Positions 9,267 through 18,003 of a stretch of DNA of 42,149 nucleotides are shown here, one piece after another. Under the pieces are notes generated by a model. The model saw only the letters and a program-made list of their open reading frames with translations. It made no database searches and was not told where the DNA came from. The position numbers and the translations under genes are program-made. Location: assembly GCA_938017515.1 (NCBI GenBank), contig CALIJJ010000001.1, forward strand, positions 1 through 42,149. The letters run 5' to 3'. Positions within the stretch are counted from its first letter, which is position 1; each line of letters begins with the position of its first letter. The DNA comes from an uncultured Pseudanabaenaceae cyanobacterium (GTDB lineage Bacteria > Cyanobacteriota > Cyanobacteriia > PCC-9006 > JAAUQQ01).

Positions 9267-9499
9267 AGAAGTCCAGGAATGTATTCCACTTTCTCGAACA
9301 ACTGTGGGGTGAGCACCCACACTGCCCAAAGACCGGCCACCCCTCTAGGGGGTCAGGGTCATCGAAATATCTCGGACACCGGCGTTCACAACATCAAATT
9401 ACCGAACACAGAAGTCAGTATTTACCGAGTATTACCTTTTTAGAAGTAAATGATAGGCTTACGGTCACAAGGCGAATTCGAGAATGAGGGTTTAAGTTC

Positions 9500-9778
9500 G
9501 TGGCATACGCAGCACCCAGCATGACCATGCAAAACTTCGAGCAATCGGCCGCGAACCGTCGCGCTGTTCCTAATCTGTTAGACCCTGCCTTACTTCAAGC
9601 TGCGAGACATATCTATCGCTCCTTCTACGAAGCGCATCCCGATGTCACTCAACGCCCCATGGGTGTAGCGCTCAACCGCTATAACCACCGTGGCAAGCTG
9701 ATTTTTGGCCGTAAGCCCATTCTGTTGCCCCAGGAATGCTTCATTCCTTTTGAGCAAATTCAGTCTGAGCTGTACTAG
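9500..9778 (+). CDS. Small conserved-looking protein of unknown function
   Basis: 92 residues starting at GTG 9500; ATG codons at 9521 and 9527 are alternative starts that would drop 7-9 residues. It is soluble, with no signal peptide or membrane helix. The middle part (QAARHIYRSFYEAHPDVTQR) looks helical and the end is basic then acidic (RYNHRGKLIFGRKPILL). I do not recognise the family. It has normal codon use, including HIP1-compatible sequence, a long possibly structured leader, and the prepilin peptidase gene 43 bp downstream on the same strand. It is likely a real gene because it keeps a clean frame and ends just before pilD. Confidence 0.65.
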   Translation: MAYAAPSMTMQNFEQSAANRRAVPNLLDPALLQAARHIYRSFYEAHPDVTQRPMGVALNRYNHRGKLIFGRKPILLPQECFIPFEQIQSELY

Positions 9779-9821
9779 AGCTGCGCCAGCATTTTTGATT
9801 TGAATTTTGGGCCAGTGTGAA

Positions 9822-10697
9822 ATGAGCACCCTGACTCACCTACAGATACTTTTCTATCGAATGATTGCCAGTGCACCCCTCTTATTGGTTTTTGCACTGG
9901 GAGCAGCGATCGGAAGCTTTCTCAATGTGGTGATCTACCGTTTGCCCGAGGGATTATCCCTAGTTCACCCACCCAGCCGCTGCCCCCACTGTGGGCATCA
10001 GTTGGGACCTACCGAAAATATCCCAATCTGGGGCTGGATTCGGTTGAAAGGCCGCTGCAAAAGTTGTAAGGCATCGATTTCGCCACGCTATCCGCTGGTG
10101 GAAGCCGCCACAGCACTTCTATTTGTTCTCATTTTTTCGGTCACCGGTTTCTCCTGGATCACGCTAGGTTACTGGGTCTTTTTCAGTTGGCTCTTGGCGC
10201 TAGCCATGATCGATATTGATACCCAAACCTTACCGAATCCCCTCACTCAGACCGGTCTTGTCCTGGGCCTTGTGGTACAAACAGTGCTCGCATGGCTTGG
10301 GACAAACACATCCACCGAGCTGCTGGGGTTACCCAGTGGTCCCATCGAGGGATTGTTCTACAGCATCCTAGGCGCGGTCCTTGGCATTTGGTTGCTAGGG
10401 GCCATTCGTCTATTCGGCTCCATCGCCTTTGGCAAGCCTGCCATGGGGGGGGGCGACGCGAAGTTGGCTGCCATGATGGGGGCCTGGCTGGGCTGGAAAC
10501 TGTTGCTGCTGAGTCTGTTTCTGGCGGCTTTGGTCGGTGCGCTCGTCGGCAGTGTTGGCATCATGGTGGGCCTCATTCGTCGTCAACAACGAATTCCGTT
10601 TGGGCCTTTTCTTGCCCTTGGGGCTGCTATCAGCGCCCTCTGGGGACCGCAGCTCATTCAGCTTTACCAAAGCTTTTTCTTGTCCACGGCTTTCTAG
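9822..10697 (+). CDS. pilD: Prepilin leader peptidase / N-methyltransferase
   Basis: Polytopic inner-membrane aspartic protease that cleaves the leader of type IV pilins and N-methylates the new N-terminus; in cyanobacteria this supports pilus motility and DNA uptake. The 291 residues include the N-terminal GSFLNVVIYRLP motif, a cytoplasmic zinc site of two CxxC pairs (Cys54/57 and Cys79/82), and the two catalytic aspartates: one in AMIDIDTQTLPN (residues 131-133) and one in GGGDAK (Asp212). About seven to eight hydrophobic segments follow. I choose ATG 9822; TTG 9807 and ATG 9861 are alternatives. No pilin gene lies next to it. Confidence 0.94.
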   Translation: MSTLTHLQILFYRMIASAPLLLVFALGAAIGSFLNVVIYRLPEGLSLVHPPSRCPHCGHQLGPTENIPIWGWIRLKGRCKSCKASISPRYPLVEAATALLFVLIFSVTGFSWITLGYWVFFSWLLALAMIDIDTQTLPNPLTQTGLVLGLVVQTVLAWLGTNTSTELLGLPSGPIEGLFYSILGAVLGIWLLGAIRLFGSIAFGKPAMGGGDAKLAAMMGAWLGWKLLLLSLFLAALVGALVGSVGIMVGLIRRQQRIPFGPFLALGAAISALWGPQLIQLYQSFFLSTAF

Positions 10698-10874
10698 GCA
10701 TTTTCTGTAGGTTTTTGAGCAGAGAGAGCGATCGCCAAACAAGCTCCCCCAAACAAGCTGGTAGGATTATGGCGGGCAGTGGGCCATCTGTTTTAGCACA
10801 GGCGCTTTGGATTCAATACCCAACATTTCAACCCATTCCCCAGTACTCAACTCTTTTGCCCTTGAGGCGCTGCC

Positions 10875-11819
10875 ATGTCTCTGCTTGATTGGTTTGCAAA
10901 TCGTCGCAAAGCTGAGCCGACAAACCAGGCTCAACCTGAGCGCGACATCTCCGATGGCCTCTGGACCAAATGCGATGCCTGCGGTGTAATGACTTACACC
11001 AAAGACCTGCGAGCCAACCAGATGGTTTGCCTCGAATGTGGCCACCATATGCGTGTGTTCAGTGAAGAACGCATCGAGCAACTGATGGATGCTGACACCT
11101 GGATCCCGCTCAATGAACAGGTGTCTCCCATTGACCCATTGGAATTTCGCGATCGCAAGGCCTATAGCGATCGCATCCGCGACACCCAGGCAAAAACCGG
11201 TCTGACAGACTCCATCCAAACGGGTATCGGACAAATCGACGGTGAACCTGCTGCCGTCGCCGTGATGGACTTCCGTTTTATGGGCGGAAGCATGGGCTCC
11301 GTTGTCGGTGAAAAACTCACACGGCTCATTGAAAAAGCTACCGCCGAACGGCTACCAGTCCTCGTCTTTTGTGCGTCCGGTGGAGCCCGCATGCAGGAAG
11401 GCATGCTCAGTCTGATGCAGATGGCCAAGATTTCCGGTGCTTTAGAACGCCACCGCGATGCCAAACTGCTCTATATCCCCGTTTTGACCCATCCCACCAC
11501 AGGGGGCGTGACCGCTAGTTTTGCCATGCTCGGCGACCTGATTGTCGCAGAACCGAAGGCTATGATTGCCTTTGCTGGACGCCGCGTGATTGAACAAACC
11601 CTGCGCGAGAAGCTGCCCGACGATTTCCAGACCGCTGAATACCTGGTTCAGCACGGCTTTGTCGATTTGATTGTGCCGCGTACCCAGATGAAAGCCACCC
11701 TGGCTCAGCTGATCCGTCTGCACCAGCTCCCTAGCGCTAAGGTCAGCGCATCAACCGGGGCAGCCTCGCTCAACGGTGCTGGGGCAACCCGCGATACAGC
11801 GTCTAGCAGTGCCTCCTGA
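10875..11819 (+). CDS. accD: Acetyl-CoA carboxylase carboxyltransferase subunit beta
   Basis: The beta half of the carboxyltransferase that moves CO2 from carboxybiotin to acetyl-CoA, the first committed step of fatty-acid synthesis. 314 residues. A four-cysteine zinc ribbon (Cys33, 36, 52, 55) is followed by the crotonase-fold core with [26 protein letters not shown] and [16 protein letters not shown], all typical. GAGG lies before the ATG at 10875. The last ~25 residues (Ser/Ala/Gly/Thr rich) are a non-conserved tail. Confidence 0.96.
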   Translation: MSLLDWFANRRKAEPTNQAQPERDISDGLWTKCDACGVMTYTKDLRANQMVCLECGHHMRVFSEERIEQLMDADTWIPLNEQVSPIDPLEFRDRKAYSDRIRDTQAKTGLTDSIQTGIGQIDGEPAAVAVMDFRFMGGSMGSVVGEKLTRLIEKATAERLPVLVFCASGGARMQEGMLSLMQMAKISGALERHRDAKLLYIPVLTHPTTGGVTASFAMLGDLIVAEPKAMIAFAGRRVIEQTLREKLPDDFQTAEYLVQHGFVDLIVPRTQMKATLAQLIRLHQLPSAKVSASTGAASLNGAGATRDTASSSAS

Positions 11820-11853
11820 TATCTTGAACCTGAGCGTTTCCCTGGGGTGAGCC

Positions 11854-11888
11854 TTGCCCTGGGCTGATGATTTTTGCCCTGGGCTGAT
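11854..11888. repeat. 15-bp direct repeat after accD
   Basis: TTGCCCTGGGCTGAT occurs at 11854-11868 and 11874-11888, 20 bp apart. It lies in the 277-bp gap between accD and the transporter gene, which shows no other gene or clear terminator. Confidence 0.8.
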
Positions 11889-12096
11889 TTGTAGTCTTGC
11901 TTGGCTCGTCGCTGGAATCAGTCAGTTCAGCTTAGTATTCTGTTAGATCGCGTCTTGATCACAGTCTGGTTCACCGTGAGTGCTTGAAGCAGAACAGATT
12001 CGACCCAGATTCCCTTTAACCGCCTAAACCATTCTCAGGGTTCACGGATCGGTTTTCCTTCTTGTGTGTCCGTGTTGCATTTCCACTATTGCCCCC

Positions 12097-14619
12097 ATGG
12101 GACGACCCAAAAAAAACGCGAGTAGCCAACCCGCCGACGGCACCGCAGATCCAGGCAGTGGCATTGACCCTGTTGGACCTGAATCGGCTGATGCAGAGTC
12201 GATGGATTCAGAATCGACACCATCCCCTCCGGGCAAATCGGCCAGTAAACGTAAAACCAGCCGTAAAGCTTCGTCAAAACCTCCCTCGCCTCAATCCGCT
12301 GATCTCCCGGATGAGGCCAGTTGGCATACGACGGAGGAGTTGCTCAAAACCCTCAATCACGAACTCGGTGGGCTCAAGGAGTATGTGCTCGCAGATTTGC
12401 GGGGGGAAATAACAACGCTGCGATCGCGCAAGCTTCAGATTGAAACCGAGATCAATCGACTGGAGAGCGATCGCGATCGACTCTTGAATGAGCGAGAGAA
12501 CGTCCTGAGCAATCGTGACCAAGCGCAGCAACAACAGTGGGCTCAGCAGTTCTCCCAGGTCATGGCCCAAAATTTACGCCAGGAACTCCAGGCTCAGCTT
12601 TTAGGGAGCGACAATTCGTCACAGGCAAGGCCGGAACAGCGGTTGCTGCTTCTGAGGGAACAAATTGCGGAGATGGAAGCCTCCTTGAGTGAGGCCATGG
12701 GTGGTATTCGACAGGAACTCGATCGCCACGAAAGTGACCTCAGCCAGCAGATTCTGCGCATGCAGAGTCTAGAGCAGCAGGGAGAGGCTATTTTGGGCAG
12801 TCTCCTCCAACGCATCCAGCATTCTGATGCTCATCCTTCTGTGCTAGCGGCTGAGCAAAAAATGCCGCCGCCGCAGTTGATGACGCATTCCCAGACTGGC
12901 GTTGAGCAAAGCGCTGCAGAGCAGACGAATGTGGAACAGAACGACACCAATCTGAGCCCGATTTCCTTCACCCTGGGCAGCACATCCACGACCGGTATTG
13001 CTGCCAGTCTGCTTGCACGGACTGACAACGAATCTCCCGACGAACCATCGCCATCTCCCGCTGACCCAGCAACGCCGGAGCGTACTGTCGCAGCCTCGAT
13101 GGAGTCCGACAGTGCCACGATGACACTGAATGAGTTTCCGGCAGATGTGCTGTTCGGCCGCCCTGCAACGCCATCGCCGGAACCGCCCGATGAGGCACCG
13201 GAATCTGTAGCCCAAGATGTACCCGCAGCACCCAAACCACCGATTCCGCCCTTTGACTCCCATTGGGTGACGCCCCCCACAGCGGCAGAAGCCGTCAGTG
13301 AAACCCCGATCGAAGAAGCTGCGCCAGCGGACAACGACAACTTTTCAGCGTATCCCTACGAGCAGATCCAGGCCCCGCCTGACCAGCCCAGTGATGAGCA
13401 AGAGGCCCTCAATGCGTCTCACCGAGAGGAAGATGGGCTTGTCGTCCCCGATCCCTTTGGGCCCGATAGTTCACCGTCAGATGCCTTTATTCCTTCCCCC
13501 GATGACCCGCCCTGGGCGAGCGAGATTTCTTCCCAGGCCCCAGGCACTGAACGCTCGGATGGCGAAGTCTCGACCCTTTCAGATCGACAGCCCCCAAACG
13601 AGGACGGGGCCAGTGAGGTCTCTCCAGTGGACACCGCCATGGTGGCAACAGCCGGTGATGAGTTACCGGGCACACCGATTACGGTGCCTGCTACCAACCG
13701 TGCGACTCAACTGCCGGGTTTCATTAGTGCGGGCCTGTCGCTGTTTTTGCTCGCGCTGCAATATTGCACGGTCCATCTCATTTTTCACGGTGCGCCTTGG
13801 TTTGGGGTTGAACGCTTGATGCAGCCCTCCTGGGCCAGCGCACTGCTGACGTTCTGGATCCGTATGTTGATGGTCTTACCCTTCATGATCGTCATTGGTC
13901 AGGGGATTTATCCACCGCTGTTGGAGGAAATGCAGGAGCTGTTTCGCAGTCGCGATCGCCGCCCCCTCATCTCCATTATTCTCAGCAGTTTGCTGCTCTT
14001 CATGTCTCAGCTTCTGCTGTATCGCGCCATCGGCATTTCGTCTGCGAGCGTTGCCGTGGGTCTGTTGTTTGTCTATCCCGCTGCGGTCAGTGTCTTTGGG
14101 GTGGGTTTGTTCAAACGCCGGATTTCCCAGCAGACAATGCTGACACTCCTGCCGATCGGCCTAGGGGGTTTGTTGTTGCTGGTTCAGAGTGGTAGTAGCG
14201 GACTCAATCCCGGCATTATCAGCGCTGTCTGCTTCGCGCTTTATGCCCTGATTGGTCGGCTCTACACCCGTCGCCTCAATGTTCTGACCCTAACTGTGAT
14301 GCAGTTCGGCATTGCCTGGCTGTTTTCCATGCCTGCGTTGCTCTTTTTGCGCAATGCTTCGCCCGCCAATGACGTGGGTTATTTGGCGGCCTGTCTTGTG
14401 CTCAGCCTGACCGTTTTTCTCAGCTACTTTTTCAATACTGCCAGCCTCAACCGTCTGGGGCCTGCCTGGACGAGTATCATCAACGGCTGGGCTCCAATGC
14501 TGGTGGTTATTCTGAGCGTTCTGTTGGGCTTCGGTAGTCTTACGTTTGCCCAAGGGCTTGGGGTGTTACTGGTAACGCTGGGCGTCACGGCATTGAATTT
14601 GGAACGCTTACAGCGTTAA
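12097..14619 (+). CDS. EamA/DMT-type transporter with long N-terminal coiled-coil region
   Basis: 840 residues in three parts. Residues 1-75 are basic and Ser/Pro rich. About 85-250 form a heptad-rich, Gln/Glu/Arg-rich coiled coil (LRSRKLQIETEINRLESDRD type). About 250-540 are acidic and Pro/Ser/Ala rich, probably disordered. Residues ~541-840 hold ten hydrophobic helices in the two-fold EamA pattern of drug/metabolite transporters, with the ALYALIGRLYTRR stretch in the second half. DMT proteins are normally about 300 residues, so the N-terminal 540 residues are an addition. I start at ATG 12097 (MGRPKKN); the frame is open upstream to a codon at 12064. The substrate is unknown. The coiled coil may tether the transporter to a partner. 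Confidence 0.85.
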   Translation: MGRPKKNASSQPADGTADPGSGIDPVGPESADAESMDSESTPSPPGKSASKRKTSRKASSKPPSPQSADLPDEASWHTTEELLKTLNHELGGLKEYVLADLRGEITTLRSRKLQIETEINRLESDRDRLLNERENVLSNRDQAQQQQWAQQFSQVMAQNLRQELQAQLLGSDNSSQARPEQRLLLLREQIAEMEASLSEAMGGIRQELDRHESDLSQQILRMQSLEQQGEAILGSLLQRIQHSDAHPSVLAAEQKMPPPQLMTHSQTGVEQSAAEQTNVEQNDTNLSPISFTLGSTSTTGIAASLLARTDNESPDEPSPSPADPATPERTVAASMESDSATMTLNEFPADVLFGRPATPSPEPPDEAPESVAQDVPAAPKPPIPPFDSHWVTPPTAAEAVSETPIEEAAPADNDNFSAYPYEQIQAPPDQPSDEQEALNASHREEDGLVVPDPFGPDSSPSDAFIPSPDDPPWASEISSQAPGTERSDGEVSTLSDRQPPNEDGASEVSPVDTAMVATAGDELPGTPITVPATNRATQLPGFISAGLSLFLLALQYCTVHLIFHGAPWFGVERLMQPSWASALLTFWIRMLMVLPFMIVIGQGIYPPLLEEMQELFRSRDRRPLISIILSSLLLFMSQLLLYRAIGISSASVAVGLLFVYPAAVSVFGVGLFKRRISQQTMLTLLPIGLGGLLLLVQSGSSGLNPGIISAVCFALYALIGRLYTRRLNVLTLTVMQFGIAWLFSMPALLFLRNASPANDVGYLAACLVLSLTVFLSYFFNTASLNRLGPAWTSIINGWAPMLVVILSVLLGFGSLTFAQGLGVLLVTLGVTALNLERLQR

Positions 14620-14762
14620 GGCGATTTCTAGGAGGATAGGAGTCACACAGGGCTGCCTGTCGCTGAGCTGTGCCATGGAATCGTAAGATGGAGTCCAGGA
14701 AATCATGATTTCAGGTAGTTCCATACCAATATTTCCGTACTGAGCATTTCGGGAGGGTGATG

Positions 14763-14993
14763 ATGGCAGAGCCGCAGGAACAGGTGTGTCCCGTTTGTAG
14801 CGTGAAGATTATTGCAGCCCCTGGGGGCGATCGCGTGGTCTTTTCGTCGGGACCCGAAGGGACCCGTGCCAAGCTTTGGGCCAGGGTCTGTCAGTTTGCG
14901 AATAAGCCAGCATGCATTAATCGCGATCGCGACACGATTGGCACGGTCACTGACAAAGACTATTTCAAAGCTGATCCACCCGGCTCTAAGTAG
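14763..14993 (+). CDS. Small protein with CPVC motif, function unknown
   Basis: 76 residues. GGGAGG sits 6 bp before ATG 14763, an unusually good ribosome site that decides the start over GTG 14757 and ATG 14760. The N-terminus has VCPVCSVKI, half of a zinc-ribbon-like cysteine pair, and two further cysteines appear at VCQFAN and ACINRD, so a four-cysteine metal site is possible. The C-terminus DKDYFKADPP is acidic. I do not recognise a named family, but the layout looks like a small conserved cyanobacterial protein. It lies 56 bp before the DUF72 gene. Confidence 0.75.
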   Translation: MAEPQEQVCPVCSVKIIAAPGGDRVVFSSGPEGTRAKLWARVCQFANKPACINRDRDTIGTVTDKDYFKADPPGSK

Positions 14994-15049
14994 GTGGGCG
15001 CTGTTCCATCTCAGCGATTCAAGAGCAGTCTATTGATGACAGTGTATCC

Positions 15050-15934
15050 ATGACAACCAACAGCCCCGGAAAATTCTTTCTGGGGTGTGCCGTGTGGGCT
15101 TACCGGGACTGGATCGGGGCGTTTTATCCATCAGGGAGTCAGCCCCGAGATTTCCTGCGGCTGTACGGCGAACGTCTCACGGCTGTGGAAGGCAATACGA
15201 CGTTTTACTCGGTGCCTGGACCAGAGATGATCGAACGCTGGAGCCAGGAAATGCCGGCGAAGTTTCAATTTTGTCCCAAGCTTCCTCGGGACATTACCCA
15301 TGCGGGAGCCCTGGAACCCCTGATTCCCCAGGCCCTGGACTTTATCGAACGTATGGCTCCCTTGGGCGATCGCCTCGGCCCCATCTTTGCCCAGTTGCCC
15401 CCCTGGTATGGCCCCGACAAACGCGCCGACCTCAAAATATTTCTGGATGCTTGGCCATATCAGCAAATTCCCCTCGCCCTGGAAGTGCGCCATCGTGCCT
15501 GGTTTAATCCAGGGCCTTTCGAGATACTCAAACCGATGCTAGAGCAGCACCATGTCGGGCGTGTCCTGCTGGATACCCGTGCCATCTATGACGGAGCGGA
15601 CGACCCCCAGCGTGACTCCCAACGCAAAAAGCCGAATCTGCCCCTCCAGCCCAACCGTACAGCAGCATTTTCGCTGGTTCGCTTGATTACCCACCCTGAC
15701 CCTGAACGCAATCAGGCTTACCTCTTCGAGTGGGCTCACCGGGTCGCTCGCTGGCTCAAGGAAGGCACAACCGTTTATTTTTTCATTCATTGTCCAGAAG
15801 AGGTGCGATCGACCGGCACAGCCCGTCACTTCCAAAAACTACTCGAACAGCAGGGCCACGCCCAAAACGTCGAGATTCCGAAGCTCCCCTGGGATACCAT
15901 CACGCCACCGCCGGATCAGCTCAGCCTTTTCTAG
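15050..15934 (+). CDS. DUF72 family protein
   Basis: 294 residues of the DUF72/YecE family, a TIM-barrel protein of unsettled function. Family hallmarks are FFLGCAVWAYRDWIGAFYP at the start, YGERLTAVEGNTTFYSVP, FCPKLPRDITH, and the C-terminal YFFIHCPEE strand. The length is normal and there are no signal or membrane segments. The ATG at 15050 gives the expected start. The gap of 116 bp to the ferredoxin gene leaves open whether they share a transcript. Confidence 0.9.
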   Translation: MTTNSPGKFFLGCAVWAYRDWIGAFYPSGSQPRDFLRLYGERLTAVEGNTTFYSVPGPEMIERWSQEMPAKFQFCPKLPRDITHAGALEPLIPQALDFIERMAPLGDRLGPIFAQLPPWYGPDKRADLKIFLDAWPYQQIPLALEVRHRAWFNPGPFEILKPMLEQHHVGRVLLDTRAIYDGADDPQRDSQRKKPNLPLQPNRTAAFSLVRLITHPDPERNQAYLFEWAHRVARWLKEGTTVYFFIHCPEEVRSTGTARHFQKLLEQQGHAQNVEIPKLPWDTITPPPDQLSLF

Positions 15935-16050
15935 AGAATCTTTCGACGGAAGCGCCGAGCAAAACGATGAGATTGGACCGACAGGATCGGCACAAGGAAA
16001 CGATATGCTGGTACACCGACGCTCAACTCCCCCAACTGTTGTAAAAAGTC

Positions 16051-16497
16051 ATGACCTCCGAGTCTTTGCCGCGATACTCCGATTCGGTCCAGTCCGGTTC
16101 TGCTCATCCCTCTGCAGATCATCAGCCGAAACCCAAGATCTACACTGTGCGAGTGCTCGATCGCCAACGTAACCGAGAGCATGTCGTTCGGGTCCCAGAA
16201 GACCGCTACATCCTCCACAGCGCGGAAAGCCAGGGGGTTGATTTACCCTTTTCCTGTCGCAACGGTGCCTGCACGACTTGTGCAGTGAGGGTTCAGTCCG
16301 GCGACCTTGCCCAACCCGAGGCAATGGGGCTCTCGCCGCACCTGCGCCGTCAGGGCTATGCGCTCCTCTGCGTGAGCTATCCTCGCTCCGACCTCTATGT
16401 GGAAACCCAAGATGAGGACGAGGTCTACGAACAGCAGTTTGGTCGTTACTTTGGTAAAGGCAGTGTGCGTCCTGGTCTGCCCCTCGATGAAGAATAA
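16051..16497 (+). CDS. FdC2-type [2Fe-2S] ferredoxin
   Basis: 148 residues. A plant-type ferredoxin fold with cluster ligands Cys69, Cys74, Cys77 and Cys107 (C-x4-C-x2-C-x29-C). It differs from photosynthetic PetF by a basic N-terminal extension and by the C-terminal tail ETQDEDEVYEQQFGRYF...LPLDEE, which is characteristic of the FdC2 ferredoxins conserved in cyanobacteria and chloroplasts. FdC2 has been linked to chlorophyll biosynthesis and photosynthetic function in plants; its bacterial partners are not settled. The stop codon overlaps the start of the next gene (TAATG), suggesting translational coupling. Confidence 0.92.
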   Translation: MTSESLPRYSDSVQSGSAHPSADHQPKPKIYTVRVLDRQRNREHVVRVPEDRYILHSAESQGVDLPFSCRNGACTTCAVRVQSGDLAQPEAMGLSPHLRRQGYALLCVSYPRSDLYVETQDEDEVYEQQFGRYFGKGSVRPGLPLDEE

Positions 16498-17111
16498 TGG
16501 CGGTCATGCACGATAGGCCAAGCTCTGAGTTCGCGAGGGACTGGCTCGTTGCCGCCCTCCGGATTCCTCGGCGTACCTTGCTCTTGAGCCTAGCCCTACT
16601 GTTGTCTGTTTTATTGTGGGGCTGCAACGGGACCAGTGCGAACACCACTGTATTGGAAGCCCGCGTCCAGAAAGTTGTCAGTGGCCACACGCTGGAAGTC
16701 ACCATTCCTAGCTTGGATCCGGCTCGAATCCAGCGGGTTCGTCTGATTGGGATTGATGCTCCAAACTCAGCCCAACGTCCTTGGGGTCCCGAAGCCCAGA
16801 AATTTCTCCAGGCTGAACTCAACGACCAACGTCCGAATGCATCCGAGAAACCTTCGATTCAGCTAGAAGTGGATCTCCAGCAGCAGGATCAATACCAGCG
16901 TGTTTTGGCGTATGTCTGGCAAGATGGCCAACTCATCAACGAAGTGCTCGTCGCCCAGGGCTATGCCCTCGCTTCTTCTCGCCTACCGAACATTCGCTAC
17001 GAAGAGCGTCTGGGGCAAGCCCAGGAAACGGCTCGGCTGAGCGGTCTAGGGATTTGGAATCCGGCTAATCCCATGCGCCAGACCCCCACCGAGTTCCGCA
17101 AAACCCTTTAG
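16497..17111 (+). CDS. SNase-like (thermonuclease fold) lipoprotein, probably catalytically degenerate
   Basis: 204 residues. An N-terminal hydrophobic segment ends in a lipobox LLWGC (Cys43), so it is a predicted lipoprotein. The rest is a staphylococcal nuclease OB-fold domain: RVRLIGIDAP, a Gly-Pro-Glu-Ala helix, and YQRVLAYVW. Aligned by eye to staphylococcal nuclease, Arg35 (Arg82), Asp40 (Asp87) and Arg87 (Arg135) are kept. Asp19 and Asp21 are replaced by Ser62 and His64, and the catalytic Glu43 by Asn90. Nuclease activity is therefore doubtful. It overlaps the FdC2 ferredoxin gene by one base. A binding or structural role at the envelope is an inference. Confidence 0.85.
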   Translation: MAVMHDRPSSEFARDWLVAALRIPRRTLLLSLALLLSVLLWGCNGTSANTTVLEARVQKVVSGHTLEVTIPSLDPARIQRVRLIGIDAPNSAQRPWGPEAQKFLQAELNDQRPNASEKPSIQLEVDLQQQDQYQRVLAYVWQDGQLINEVLVAQGYALASSRLPNIRYEERLGQAQETARLSGLGIWNPANPMRQTPTEFRKTL

Positions 17112-17154
17112 CCTCATTCCGATCCTATCCAGCAACCCCTTCCCCAAGCTTCTG

Positions 17155-18003
17155 ATGTCTAACGTTTCCCTGCCCAGTTTAAAAGATCTGAATATTTTTC
17201 TGGACATTGCCACCGAGGCAGCCCTCGCAGCTGGATCGGTTTTACAGCAGTTCTGGGGCAATCTGGAGAGTATTGAAGAAAAGGGGCGTTCCGGTGACCT
17301 GGTGACCAATGCTGATCGGGCAGCGGAAGCAGAAATCCTCAAAGTCTTTCAGCGCCATCTACCGGAGCACCCCATCCTGGCTGAGGAATCTGGCCCAATT
17401 GCGGGCAGCCAATCGGACTATCTCTGGGCCATTGATCCGCTGGATGGCACCACCAACTATGCCCATCAATATCCCTTTTATGCCGTTTCCATTGGCCTCC
17501 TCTACCAGGGAAAGCCCGTTGTGGGTGTTGTTTTCGCCCCATTCCTCAACGAGCTGTATCGAGCTGCTACAGGACTGGGGGCAACCTGTAATCGTCAGCC
17601 CATTCATGTGTCTAAAACCGCGACACTGGCGAACAGCCTTTTGGTTACTGGATTTGCCTATGACCGCCGTGAGCGTGACGACAATAACTATGCCGAATTC
17701 TGCCGCCTCACCCATCTCACCCAAGGTGTCCGCCGGGGCGGATCGGCCGCCGTTGATTTAGCGTTTGTGGCCTGTGGCCGTCTTGATGGCTACTGGGAGC
17801 GAGGGCTTTCCCCCTGGGATCTGGCCGCTGGCATTGTCCTGGTTGAAGAAGCCGGTGGACGGGTGACAGCCTATGACCATAGCCCTTTTCAAATGGACTC
17901 CGGTCGTATTCTGGCGACCAATGGTCCCCTTCATGAGCCGCTTGGGGACGTCCTCCAAAACACTCGCCCCCTAGGAAATCCGGATCAGTATCAAACCTCA
18001 TAG
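17155..18003 (+). CDS. Inositol monophosphatase family phosphatase
   Basis: 282 residues with the full metal-dependent phosphatase set: LVTNADRAAE, LAEESG, the signature AIDPLDGTTNYAHQ, and GLSPWDLAAGIVLVEEAGG near the C-terminus. The family dephosphorylates inositol phosphates and related sugar phosphates; some members act as histidinol-phosphatase, which is notable because hisZ lies two genes downstream. The substrate cannot be settled from sequence. The ATG at 17155 is 43 bp after the SNase-like gene. There is a 186-bp gap to the J-domain gene. Confidence 0.92.
   Translation: MSNVSLPSLKDLNIFLDIATEAALAAGSVLQQFWGNLESIEEKGRSGDLVTNADRAAEAEILKVFQRHLPEHPILAEESGPIAGSQSDYLWAIDPLDGTTNYAHQYPFYAVSIGLLYQGKPVVGVVFAPFLNELYRAATGLGATCNRQPIHVSKTATLANSLLVTGFAYDRRERDDNNYAEFCRLTHLTQGVRRGGSAAVDLAFVACGRLDGYWERGLSPWDLAAGIVLVEEAGGRVTAYDHSPFQMDSGRILATNGPLHEPLGDVLQNTRPLGNPDQYQTS

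Larger units (their letters stand above)
8875..9499. other. Long gene-free region between leuB and a small unknown gene
   Basis: 625 bp with no supported coding sequence. It contains the leuB terminator, a 13-bp tandem repeat (9081-9106), a T-rich stretch near 9123-9138, a TATAAT box at 9261-9266, and then about 230 bp of leader with GC-rich hairpin potential: GTGGG-N7-CCCAC near 9304-9320 and complementary runs around 9340-9360. It may hold a structured 5' UTR or a small RNA. Confidence 0.55.

Noticed and set aside
9279..9350. Short ATG frame inside the leader before the 92-residue gene
   Set aside because: Only about 23 codons, with no ribosome site; its sequence overlaps the predicted hairpins.
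12831..13340. Antisense frame opposite the DMT fusion gene
   Set aside because: It lies opposite a low-complexity Pro/Ser/Ala region, which naturally leaves open frames on the other strand.
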